From Closterium sp. Naga37s-1 (lineage: Eukaryota; Streptophyta; Zygnematophyceae; Desmidiales; Closteriaceae): a DNA stretch of 64,000 nt. How positions within the stretch are numbered: position 1 is the stretch's first letter; each line of letters opens with the position of its first letter. This document shows, one piece after another, positions 51,811-62,041 of this stretch. The position numbers were made by a program, and so were the translations under genes. The notes under the pieces were generated by a model, which worked only from the letters and a program-made list of their open reading frames with translations, was not told the origin of the DNA and searched no databases. The stretch spans positions 4,034,001-4,098,000 of the forward strand of contig CANJKZ010000084.1 of the NCBI GenBank assembly GCA_947471745.1, read 5' to 3'.

Positions 51811-51900
51811 TTCGTGTTTGGCCCCTCGGCCCCTAGGCCCCTCGACCCCGGCCCCTCGGCCCCCCGGCCCCTAGGCCCCAGGCCCCTCGGCCCCTTGGTT
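51539..51900 (+). repeat. GC-rich leader of element H, right part
   Basis: GGCCCCTCGGCCCCTAGGCCCC units with a run of about 30 C at 51780-51810. A CTGCTGCTACTACC stretch then leads to gag. Confidence 0.85.
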
Positions 51901-51989
51901 TCTCTGCCCCTGCTACTGCTGCTACTACCACTACTGCTATTTCTACTGCTGCTCTTGCTGCTACTGCTGCTCCTGCGTACTGCGCCACT

Positions 51990-53266
51990 ATGGCCTCGCT
52001 TCGAGTTCTCGCGTTTGATCATGAGGGTAGACCGATTCTAAGGACAGTGTCTTGCTGTTTGACCTAGCGTCAGGCGCTGCTACTGCCCCTCCCGCCACAG
52101 CTGACAGTGCGACCCGCTCACAGTGGCTTACCCACGACGCTGCTGCCCGCTTAGCCATTTGCAACCACCTGCAGTTAGCCGAATGCGCTCATTTCGGACA
52201 GCACCGGACAGCACAAGCACTGTACGATGCTGTAGTCGCTCGCTACTCCTCCCCTGCCACTGCTGCTCTAGGCCGCCTGCTTCTGCCCTACCTGTTCCCT
52301 GAGCTATCCGCCTTTGCCACAGTCGAGGACCTGGTTTCCCACCTTTGCGCTAGCGACGCTCGCTACAGCGCTGCCGCCCCCACTGAGTTCCTTGACAAGA
52401 ACCAGCCTCCGATGTTCATCACCCTCTACTTCATAGTCACTCGCCTCCCTGACTCTCTTCGCTCTGTCAGGAACCACTTTCTCTCTCTTGACCCCACCTC
52501 CCTCACTATTAACCTCCTCGAGCATCATCTCCTCGTAGCTGAGACTAGTGCAGTTGCTGTAGGTGCTGCTCGTGGCACTCCGCGCCCGCCCTTCTTTGAG
52601 GGGTGCTCCCCCTCCCCCCTTGCCCCCTCCTACGCCTCTGCTGCTGCTGCAGACATCTCTGTTGCTGAGGACGTCGGGGCTGCTTCTGCTAGTGCGAAGC
52701 ACCGCAGCAGCAAGGGCAAGGGTGGCAGGGGTGGTGGGGGTTGCAGCAGTGGTGGTGGAGGTGGCAGCGGGAGTAGCGGTGGGGGCAGCAGTGGAGGTGG
52801 TGGTGGCGGTGGGACTGGTGGCAGGAGTGGGGGCTCTGGTGGCGGCGGTGGAGGCAGCGGTGGGAGTGGCTGCAGTGGAGGCGGTGGGACTGGTGGAGAA
52901 GGGACTGGCACTCGGCGTGGTGTTTCTAGGGGTGGCCAGCGTCAGCAGCAGCAGCGTCGGAGCGAGACCCAGTCGCCCCAGCAGCTTCGTGAGTGGTTTT
53001 TGCAGAGTGGGGCGTCTAGGGGTAGTGTCATCTGCCCGTATGTCATTCGCACGGGTGACCGTGCCGGTCAGACATGCGGGCGGCTCCACACTCAGCACTG
53101 CTGCTTCTCCCGCCTCGACAACGCTTGGCGTGCTGAGTTTGGTGACGACGTCGAGCTCCCTCGCTGGGCGGATCTTCTTAGGTCTAGGGTTGCTATCTTT
53201 AACCTAGACTTTGATGCTATTCTTTCTGCAATGTATGCTTTGTCTGCTAGTGCTGAGGGTGAATGA
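51990..53266 (+). pseudogene. Element H Gag
   Basis: The ATG at 51990 gives MASLRVLAFDHEGRPI, matching B. A deletion of nearly 50 bp then removes the VWLDDLQLF region and shifts frame; it reopens at 52052 (LFDLASGAATAPP). Gag helical region SQWLTHDAAARLAI and LYDAVVARYSS; Gly/Ser-rich tract (about 52720-52910); LREW module SPQQLREWFLQSG; atypical zinc knuckle with C-X13-C-X3-H-X4-C. It ends at a TGA (53264-53266) just before protease. Confidence 0.82.
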
Positions 53267-55500
53267 TACCGGTGTGTGCCGCCTGACCCTGCTATAGCCG
53301 CTGCTGCTCTAGGTGCTAGTGAGTCTGGTACTCTCCCTGGTACTGCACCTGCTGAGGCCTTGCACACCTTCACGTTGGACTCAGGCGCCTCGCGCTGTTT
53401 CTTTCGTGACAGCACCACCCTCACTCCTCTCCCTGCACCTGTCCCGGTCAGACTGGCTGACCCCTCCGGAGGCCCGGTCGTGGCCCATTCCTCCACTGTT
53501 CTCCCGTTTCCGGCGGTTCCGTCCGGCTCACTGTCAGGTCTTCACCTCCCTCAGTCTCTACGAACTTGGTGAGTACCGCTGCCCTTCAGGATGCGATGGT
53601 CACTACCACCACTCCTGGAGGCCAGCGTGTGTCGATCTGCACGTGTAAACGGACGGGTCGTCACCTGGCCACGTTCACTTGTCGGCCAGGGTCGAGTTTG
53701 TACACACTCGCTACCGAGCCTTCTCAGGTAGCTGCGTCTGCTCAGGTGTCCGCGTTAGGTCAGGTTCCACCCCCTTGCTCGTGTCGCCTCCTGTCGCACC
53801 AGACCCTTCTGTGGCACCACCGCCTGGGTCACCCCTCCCTGCCACGCCTTCATGGCATGCACCCCCGTCTCCTTGTCTCTGGTCTTCCCAGGTCTCTGCC
53901 TCCCCTCCCTCCCTCGCATGCTCCGCCCTGCCTTCCTTGCGTCGAAGGGCGGCAGCGCGCCACTCCTCACTCCTCCTCGTTTCCCTCGACGACTGCTCCC
54001 CTGCAGACTCTCCACATGGACGTGTGGGCCCCTCGCCCACATTAGTGGACAGGGCCGTGAGCGCTACTTTCTGCTGGTCGTTGACGACTACACGCGGTAC
54101 ACCACAGTCTTCCCCTTGCGCAGCAAGGGTCAGGTTGTTGATGTCTTGATCCCCTGGATCCGCACAGTCCGTCTCCAGCTCCGCGAGCGGTTCAGTACGG
54201 ACCTTCCTGTCCTACGTCTGCACTCTGACAGAGTTGGTGAGTTCTCCTCCAACCTCTTGAGGGACTTTTGTCATGGGGAGGGCATCCTCCAGTCGTTCAC
54301 GCTTCCGGACTCACCTCAGCAAAATGGGATTGCTGAGCGCTGCATTGGCTTATTCATGGAGGTCGCTCGTACCTCCATGATCCATGCGGCTGCTCCCCAT
54401 TTTCTGTGGTCGTTTGGGGTCTGGTACGCTGCGCATCAGCTCAAGCTCTGGGCCCGTGTCTCCTTGCCGGAGACCTCGCCCAAACTGCGTTGGACGGGGA
54501 AGGTTGGCGATGCATCAGTGCTCCAGGTCTGGGGATCTCGTGCCATTGTCCGCGATCCATCCGCGGACAAGCAATCCGCCCGCGCCATTCCCTGCGTCTT
54601 CCTTGGCTTTGTCCCTGACGCGCCTAACTGGCAGTTTTACCACCCTACCTTGCGCCGTGTCCTCCCCTCTCAGGACGTCACGTTTGACGAGTCGGTGCCT
54701 TTTTACCATCTCTTCCCCTACCGCTCTGCCCCTCTCCCTCCCCCGCCGCTCTTCCTTGCTCCAGGTCCCCCTCCGGTAAACCCCCTCTCTCCTCAGGGTC
54801 CTACTCCCTCAGGTGTCTCTCAGGTAGACCCACCCTCTGGTGAGGTAGTTGTGGACTCAAGTGTTGCTAGAGGTACTGTGTCTGGGGTTACTGGGCTTGG
54901 GGGTGCTGGGCCTAGGGGTGCTGAGCCTGGGGGTGCTGAGAGTGGGGGTGCTGAGCCTGGGGGTGTTGAGACTGAGGGTGCTGAGCCTGGGGGTTTTGAG
55001 CCTGGGGGTGCTGAGCCTGAGGGTGTTGAGCCTGGGGGTGCTGCGTCGGAGGGTGCGGAGTTTGGAGGTGCTGAGCCTCAGGGTGCTGCTTCGTCTGGAG
55101 GTTGTGCTGGTGCTTCACCGAGACTGTCTCCGCACCAGCTGCGTGAGTGGTTTGTTCAGCGCGCACGCCTTCAAAGTGGAGCTGCTGGAGCTGGAGGTGC
55201 TGGAGTTGCTGCTGGAGCTGGTGTTACTGGAGGTACTGCGGCTACTAGTCCTAGAGGTGCTCGTACCCGGGGCACAGGAGCTGCCGGGACTGGTGGTGTT
55301 CAGGGTGCTGGAGCTGGAGACCCTACGGAGTCTGGAGCTGCTGGTGCTGGCGGCTCTGACGCTGGTGGTGCTGGAGCTGGGGAGCTGGAGTTGGAGGCAC
55401 TGGCGTAGGAGGCGCTGGAGTTGGAGGCACTGGCGCGGGAGGTGCTGGAGCTGGAGGAGCTGGAGTTGTTGACCCTGGTGGCGCTGTGCGGCCGTGACCA
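53267..55500 (+). pseudogene. Element H protease, integrase and linker
   Basis: Protease LDSGASRCFFRD (about 53380). Frame losses near 53560 and 54035. GAG_pre-integrase WHHRLGHPSLPRLHGM. Integrase YFLLVVDDYTRYTTVF, HSDRVGEFSSN (the usual Gly after Arg is Val) and PQQNGIAERCIG. The linker starts near 54840 with about 20 GGAEP-type pentapeptides. It continues with an LREW module (SPHQLREWFVQR, about 55130) and a Gly/Ala-rich tract, then a TAG at 55406-55408. Confidence 0.82.
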
Positions 55501-57709
55501 TCCTTCGTTCCCCTGCTTCTACTGGCCTTACTCCTCCCATCCTGTGTCCACCGCCTGACCAGTCACAGCCGCCGTTACAACCGGCCTCTCCACTGCCTGC
55601 TCCTTCTCCTTACACTGAGCAGTCCAGCAGTCTCACAGAGCGTCATGAGCCTGCGTCTCGTCCTGTCTCGCATGTTCGCACTGCTCGTCGCGTTCCTCGT
55701 TCACGTCCTCCTCCTGTCCCCGGCACGCACGCTATGACACTTCGTCCTTCCTCTGTTCCACTGCGTGTTCCTCTGCCTGCTCCTCCTGAGTCCTCTCTTC
55801 CTGAGGTCCCTGACCTTGGGTCTGACCACGCTCGTGCTGCGAGTCCCACTGTCTCTCGTCTCCTTGCCATTGCTGTCACTGACCCTTCTTTTGAGTCTAC
55901 TGCTGCGTCTTCTCTCGTTGCTGAGTTGCTTGACTCTGCTGCTGCCTGCCGTCTACACTACGCCTCTGCTCTTGTTGCTGAGTCTGCGTCTGCCAGTCCT
56001 CCGTCCGTCGGGGGTGAGTGTGCTCTTGGCACGGACGTCCTTGAGGATAGGCAGGAGGACTTTGAGTGTCTTGCAGCTGCTGTACCTCGTTTCGCTTCCA
56101 TGCTGCTTGCCCCTGAGGGAGACCCGGATGCACCAGACATCCCGACCCCGTGCTCTTACGCAGAGGCGATTACAGGTCCTTACTCCTCTCAGTGGTAGGC
56201 ACCCATGGATGCCGAGATGGCATCTTGTAAGTCCACAGGCACCTACGTCGACGAGGTTCCCCCACCTGGGGCGAACATAGTCGATGGCATGTGGATTTTC
56301 AGGGTGAAGCGGCCGTCGGGTTCTCCACCTGCCTTCAAGGCGCATTACGTTGCTCGAGGCTTCACTCAGCGACAGGGGGTTTACTACTTCCAGACCTTTT
56401 CCCCCACCCCGAAGATGACTACTCTTTGGGTGTTGCTGCACGTCGCTGCTCAGCGTGACTACGAGTTGCACTCTCTGGACTTCAGCACAGCATTCCTGTA
56501 GGGCAGCCTGCACGAGGAGATCTGGCTGTGCCGCCCACCTGGCTTCACTGGGTCGTTTCCTGCAGGTACCCAGTGGACCCTCCGGCGGCAAGTCTACGGA
56601 CTCCGCCAGGCGCCTCGCAAGTGGCACGACACACTAAGGACTACACTTGCGGCTCTTGGATTTGCTCCTTCTACTGCTGACCCGTCGTTGTTTCTACGCA
56701 CCGACACGTCGTTGCCTCCGTTCTACGTCCTCGTGTATGTCGACGGCCTCCTCTTTGCCACTACTGACACTGAGGCACTGACCCTTGTGAAGTCGGAGCT
56801 GCATATAAGACACACCTGCACTAACCTGGGTGAACTGCGCAGCTATCTTGGCTTGCAGATCACCCAGGACAGAGCACGGCGCACCATCATCCTGACTCAG
56901 TCACACATGGTCCTTCAGTGCTTCGGCTTCCAGTTCTCCTCGCCACAGCCCACTCCTCTGTCTACCAGCCACTCGCTCTCACCTCCACCTTCGAACGAGT
57001 CCGTAGAGCAGTGTGGTCCGTACCCAGAGCTTGTGGGTTGCCTCATGTACCTGATGACGTGCACACGACCTGACCTAGCGTACCCTCTCAGCCTTCTGAC
57101 TCGCTACGTGGCTCTCGGTAGGCACCGAAAGGTGCACTGGGATGCTGCGAAGAGGGTACTGCGCTACTTGTGCAGTACATCAGGCATGGAGCTCGTGCTT
57201 GGAGGACGGGTCCAGTTGTCCTCACCGGTCACGCAGACGCTTCTTGAGTTGACAACTCAGCTACGCAGCGGTCGTCACAGGGTTACACTTTCAGCTGCGG
57301 TTCCGGCTCTGTTTCCTGGCGGTCTAACCGCTCGTCTTCGGTTCTCAGCTCCAGTTGTGAGGCTGAGATCTACGCCGGGGCCATGGCTGCACAGGAGCTA
57401 CGCTGGCTCACCTACCTGTTGACTGACTTGGGAGAGCAGCCTCATTCGCCTCCAGTTTTGTACCTAAACAACAAGGCCATGATTGCCTTGTGTCAGGAGC
57501 ACAGACTGGAGCACCGAACGAAGCACATCGCTCTGCGATACTTCCTTGCTCGAAAGTTGCAGCAGCGTGGCCAGCTTCGTCTTGCGTACGTGTTCACTAG
57601 GGCCAACATTGCTGATATATTCACCAAGGCACTTCCGCCTGGTGATCATCAGCGCTTCTCTACTGTGTTAGACCTTGTGCCTACTTTGCCTCACATGCTC
57701 ACTGCTTGA
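55501..57709 (+). pseudogene. Element H reverse transcriptase and RNase H
   Basis: Pro/Ser-rich spacer, then SSLVAELLDSAAACRL and ECALGTDVLEDRQED. TAG stops at 56196-56198 and 56499-56501 replace Gln codons. RT core FRVKRPSGSPPAFKAH and FSTAFL. The catalytic box is YVDGLLFA (56735-56760), in which the second Asp is Gly. RNase H: LYLNNKAMIALCQEH (Asp to Asn), EHRTKHIALRYFLARKL and NIADIFTKAL. Several active-site changes make it certainly inactive. Confidence 0.85.
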
Positions 57710-57936
57710 CTCTCCTTGTACTGTGATCTATATATATACATGCATCCTTGCACTTGCTAGGGTATGATCACTGTATTGTTTGTTCTCTTTTATATAACTC
57801 TGCATGTGAACTGGCCTTGTGGCCCTTTGCTTGTGCTCGGACTGTGTGGTGACTTCGTGATCCACCCCGAGCTTGCTTTGCTTTTCTTGAGTGGTCTTGT
57901 GACCACTTGTTCTCCCCCACTGTGCCTGTGGGGGTG
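57710..57936 (+). other. Element H 3' untranslated region and PPT
   Basis: Closely similar to 13616-13844 of element B; ends TGTGGGGGTG. Confidence 0.75.
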
Positions 57937-58067
57937 TGTGAAACTTATATATAGCTTACATTGTGTAGGCTATAGTGGGGTAGCCCATAAGGGGTACAAC
58001 CCAATTAGGGTTAGTACTTGTACCCAACTGTTTCATAGTTCATTCATTCTCGTTCATTATTCTGACA
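57937..58067 (+). repeat. 3' LTR of element H (131 bp)
   Basis: Differs from the 5' copy at three positions (fourth and tenth bases, and AGGGTT versus AGAGTT). ATCTT follows at 58068-58072. Confidence 0.93.
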
Positions 58068-58072
58068 ATCTT

Positions 58073-58081
58073 GTTCTCACA
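58073..58081 (+). repeat. Last 9 bp of the copia K LTR
   Basis: GTTCTCACA completes the LTR that begins at 43666, once H and one ATCTT copy are removed. Confidence 0.5.
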
Positions 58082-59026
58082 TACCAGTACAAGGTCGTTC
58101 AATCAATCCACTATTACGCTTCTGCTAAATATATCACTACTCTGAGAGTTTAGTCTTGAAACGATCCTACGGACTTTTTCAGCACAACATTACTTATACG
58201 ACCTTACATGACTCACTTAACCATCACGAATTAAGAAGGCTTGGGAATTCTAACGTCAAGAATCATATGAAAATTTCAATGGGATGTGTGGGTGGGGTGG
58301 AGACTGTAGAGCGGAAGACAGATTTTGAAGGGTAATGTGTGGAGTCAAAATGAACAAATTCACTAGAATGTTTCTGGTTGTTGGGCAGACGCTTTGAAGC
58401 ACAGTTTTACTGCGTGGAATCTCAATGTATCATACTCACTGCCAACAATGTGAGGTCAGCATTGAAAAGGCTCCAACAACTAGAACAAAATATGCATGCC
58501 AATTATCTCTCATGTTTTACTGCTTTTAGCTATTTCGGATTGCCTCATAGCCGTGCTGGTTTGGTCTGTAATGACGAAAACAATCGAGCGTAACCTGAAG
58601 CTTAGGCTAGGCTGGTTGAGGTTCAGGGCGACTGGAGACTCACCGAGTCGTGTTGTCTGGTTCGTCTAGCTCGTTTGTCTGCATCCTCAGTCACCCAGGG
58701 GAATGAAGCTTCGCTTCCGCAACTTCCCCAAGCACACACAGCGGACCGCGATCACCGTGGGCGTGACTCAGTTCAGGGAATGTGCATGGAGGGAGGAATG
58801 TGGGGGTACGGATTTGGCATTGGTCGCCCCCATTTCCACGATAAATGCGCGAGAACAAGGGTATTGCAAAACAGACCAATTCGAAGCAACTCAACTTCAC
58901 AACTACTCGACATCCCAACGCCACTCCAACCACTTCGTACAACTCCTTTACTTTCCGCTGCAGCTTGAACCGTTCCCAAATCCACTGCATCTCTGACAAA
59001 CTCAGCTCAGCGTAGACACTACAGGC
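58082..59026. other. Host sequence upstream of the LEA-like gene
   Basis: No coding frame with recognisable motifs and no repeat. Presumably promoter and 5' untranslated sequence. Short ORFs on both strands near 58690-59000 overlap each other and look incidental. Confidence 0.5.
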
Positions 59027-59906
59027 ATGGCTCTCAAGAACGATTGCTCCAAGATTGAAGACATCGAATCAGGAGCAGCAACTTTCTCCGCTCCAGACGC
59101 CACGCCCCCGCTTCCTCGTCGCCACCTAGAAACTCGCTCACACTCTTTTGCTGTGCACCTCCGCTCGCAAAGAACGCGTTTCCCGCAAGTGGCAGCGCGA
59201 ATCAGGAGAATCCGGGAGAGTTCACCGCAATTTACCCTTCCGATTTGCACATCGCCAACCCTGAGGAAGTAACCAGAAGGATCGCGAAAGGCGTCGTCTC
59301 CGGACCTGCTGCTGCCACGTCGCATGCTGGTCGCTCATCGTCCTCGCCGTCGTTATCGTCGGATTAGGCGTCGCAGGGCTCGTCGCATACCTGACAGTCT
59401 CGAAGCAACAGCCTGAGGTGAAGGTCGAGCAAATCAACATCATCCGCGTCGGCATCACAAAATCCGGCGGCGGGTTCCTGGGCCTCGAAAACTTCCGCCT
59501 GGGCCTGTCCGCGTTAATAAACGTCACCGCGCTCGTATATAACCCCAAGAACTGGGACGTGGAAGCGGAAAACATCAGCATGGACGTAAAATTCTTCGAC
59601 ATGAATATTACAAATGTGACCGTCCCCGGCGTCGTGGGTATGAGCAAGGGTGGGAGCGCGGAGTTGACTGTCCCCCTTGATATTGGCGACGCGCCCCTGG
59701 CGACGCTGAGTCCCGCGAGCCTGCTGTCGACGCCGCTGTTGCATGGGCGCACGGAAATGCGGGTGGTGGTTGGCACTGCAGCGCGCGTGAAATACTGGGG
59801 CATCTCGTCGCCGCGCGTTATGGTGCATGTGGAATGCACGATGCAGCTGGACCCGTTTTCCGCTAAGAAGTACAACGAGCAGTGTACACCCAACATCTCA
59901 TTGTGA
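59027..59906 (+). CDS. LEA_2 / NDR1-HIN1-like membrane protein, frame interrupted
   Basis: The C-terminal frame (about 59265-59906) reads ERRRLRTCCCHVACW, then a transmembrane segment LIVLAVVIVGLGVAGLVAYL (59320-59395). A LEA_2 beta-sandwich of about 160 residues follows: VKVEQINIIRVGI, LSALINVTALVYNPKNWDV, DVKFFDMNITNVTVPG and ELTVPLDIGDAPLATL, ending QCTPNISL. This short cytosolic tail, single membrane helix, Cys-rich juxtamembrane stretch and extracellular LEA_2 domain is typical of NHL proteins in plants, linked to membrane and stress functions. The best N-terminus (MALKNDCSKIEDIES, ATG at 59027) is in another frame and stops at 59270-59272, about where the LEA frame opens. A 1-nt change, sequencing error or unrecognised splice is needed to join them. 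Confidence 0.7.
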
Positions 59907-60673
59907 ACGGGGCATCAGCAGCAGAGGTTTAGGATCATTATCATACTTCCTCTTAGGTGTTAACCATAGGCTCATTGTTCATACTTCCTAGGTACTCGCT
60001 TGCCTTTTTTGGGCATATTCCTCACTTTGTGTCAGGCCCTGGCAGAAGGGATTTACACAAATGCAGGAATGCGCCTTCTTTGTTTTGTAATTGGTGTTTG
60101 ATTCTTATCATAACATAGCTTCCAGCATATGCAACGGCAGGAGGAGCATACCTTAGCACAGAATACGGTGCTCGGGAGGGAGTGACGAGAAGCAGGTGGG
60201 CTTAGTGGGGAGCAGAGTTCAGGAACAGGGGATGTATGGGAGTTGCATTTTGGGGGCCTACGAAAAAAGGGAAGTACATTACAAGTACCGTAAGATAAGC
60301 ATGATAGACATCCTGTTTGGCTGGCGAGGGGTGTGCTGGAGCAAGGGTCCTTGTAGGGTTACTTTCCACATGGCAAAGATTCCTTGGGCTGAACGCGCAC
60401 ATCACATCACATTGGCAAGCACAACAGCAGGCCTCTGCCAGGGGATCTTTTGCAAAAACAGAGCCGCTATGTGCGTTCAATGGCGAAGAGCTACTTCTCT
60501 CTAAACAAAGCATAACTTATAAACCTGGACAAAACTGAATAAAGCTACATCTGACTCGCTCTTGGGGATGAGCAGACACGTATTGAGCTCCTGCTGCAGC
60601 AGCTATCAAGAGACATCCTCCCCCTACCTGCTCTACAAGCTGTTAAAACTACTTACCGTGGCCCACCAGTATC
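59907..60673. other. Host intergenic sequence
   Basis: 3' flank of the LEA-like gene and the 3' flank of the convergent coiled-coil gene. Overlapping ORFs of about 100 codons at 60196-60513 on both strands have no motif. Nothing else is seen. Confidence 0.5.
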
Positions 60674-61180
60674 TCAAGCAGCGTTCGAGTCACTCTGGGA
60701 ATTCAACAGACGCAGAATTAGTTCCTGCTGCAGCAGCAGCTGCTGGTGCAATGTGCTCGCCTGCTCAATTGCTCTCATATCCTGCTCCACCACCTGCTTC
60801 TGCAGCCCCTCACATCCCTCCTCTGCAGCTGCATCTCCCCCTTGAGCACTTCTAGCCCCTCCGCTGTCATTGCAGCGTCTCTAGAAACCCTAGTGAGCAT
60901 GTCTTTGATTTTCCTGTGCTCCTCCTCCTCCTCCTGCTGCTGCTGCTCCTGCTCCCTCAGTGGTGCGACTGGGGGGCCCATCCCGTCGAGAACCTCCCCA
61001 AACTGCGCCAGGATCACGTTAGCTATGGGCCGAACCTCAATGGTAGGCTCGGGATAAGCCTGAAGGGGAGTGAGAGGAGGGAGTCAGAGAGGGAAGAGGT
61101 GAGGAAGTGGGTGTGGTTACGGTGTCTACTGATTACCTTATCAGCAAGCCGACCTGTCTTCTGGGCCGAATAAGCTCAAC
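60674..61180 (-). CDS. Unidentified coiled-coil protein, two 3' exons cut by element J
   Basis: Minus strand. The exon at 61180-61137 reads AYSAQKTGRLADK and ends at donor GTAATC. A 77-bp intron with a pyrimidine-rich end (CCCCTTCAG) leads in phase 0 to the exon at 61059-60674. That exon reads AYPEPTIEVRPIANVIL, LAQFGEVLDGMGPP, a Gln/Glu-rich stretch and a probable coiled coil (KIKDMLTRVSRDAAMTAEG). The best end, LQKQVVEQDMRAIEQAS and then LLLQQELILRLLNSQSDSNAA with TGA at 60674-60676, is one frame off. It needs an indel near a G5 run (about 60838). I do not recognise the family. Upstream coding sequence is displaced beyond element J. Confidence 0.45.
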
Positions 61181-62000
61181 TGTTATAGTCACAATAGGCT
61201 TGAATGTGCCTAAAACGAAAGATAGAGAGCACAGACGGATTTCTGCACAGCGGCTTCAAACGTTGATAGCGTTCTGCTCACAGCTGCAACTGACTTGATT
61301 CAAATTGGATCTGGAGCGTCTTTACGTCGTCTACAATTAGCGATTTAGATTGCACGATTTGATAAAGAATTGACGACACAGCGTTGGTTTGAACGAACGG
61401 TACTATGGCAGCCACTATAGTCTTAGAACACAAGATAGGAAGAGTTACGAGTTGGGAATGACTCCCAGCTCCTACAAACCCCAAGAGCCGAGGTACAGTG
61501 ATGTGGAACAGTGCCACACTGTCCCCAACCACGAAGGGTCTCGAAAATACCCTTCATTAGGGCCTACACCAAGTGAAATGTTACACTACACAAAGTAATG
61601 TAAATATCTTCAATATCTTGAGGTGTACCCTTTTTGGCGAGCTTCGAAATCACTTGAGGCTTGACACCAAGGCTCGGGCTCTTCATCACAAACTCATCCT
61701 TGAGTTCTTGATGGGTCTGCTGCACACACCTGCGACACGCCGAACGTTCGACACAGGACAAAATAGAAACCGCGCACGACAAAATAGAAACCGCGCGCGA
61801 GACACAAACGACCGCGTAACACGCGTCTAGCGATAACTCGCTATTGACTCGACACACACACTCGACATCATGACTCAACATTCACACACAATTATAAGCA
61901 TGAAATATATATTATCCCATGCCCTCATACCATTCCATACACACACACATTCACGCACACGGACAACAAGCCGAGTGCAAACCGTAGGGTTGCACCAACA
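61181..62000 (-). repeat. 3' LTR of element J (820 bp)
   Basis: TGTTATAGTC to TGCACCAACA in plus orientation. Carries the duplicated GACAAAATAGAAACCGCGC block shared with the solo LTR at 32886-33705. Confidence 0.9.
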
Positions 62001-62041
62001 AACTCCCCCTCGGATTGTTGGCCTTAGGATATGTTGCTCTC

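Larger units (their letters stand above)
43987..58067 (+). mobile_element. Copia retrotransposon H (family 1), host of I
   Basis: 5' LTR 43987-44117, PBS TGGTTTCAGAGC from 44118, GC-rich leader, gag-pol, PPT TGTGGGGGTG, 3' LTR 57937-58067. A perfect ATCTT duplication lies at 43982-43986 and 58068-58072. The two 131-bp LTRs differ at three positions. Element I (45118-51538) inserted in the leader. Gag and pol carry at least eight lesions, so it cannot be autonomous. Confidence 0.95.

Noticed and set aside
58675..58999. Short ORFs upstream of the LEA-like gene
   Set aside because: Three overlapping frames on both strands, none with motifs; more likely promoter or untranslated sequence.
60196..60513. 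Overlapping 100-codon ORFs on both strands in host DNA
   Set aside because: No domain, no splice context, and equal openness on both strands; insufficient to call a gene.
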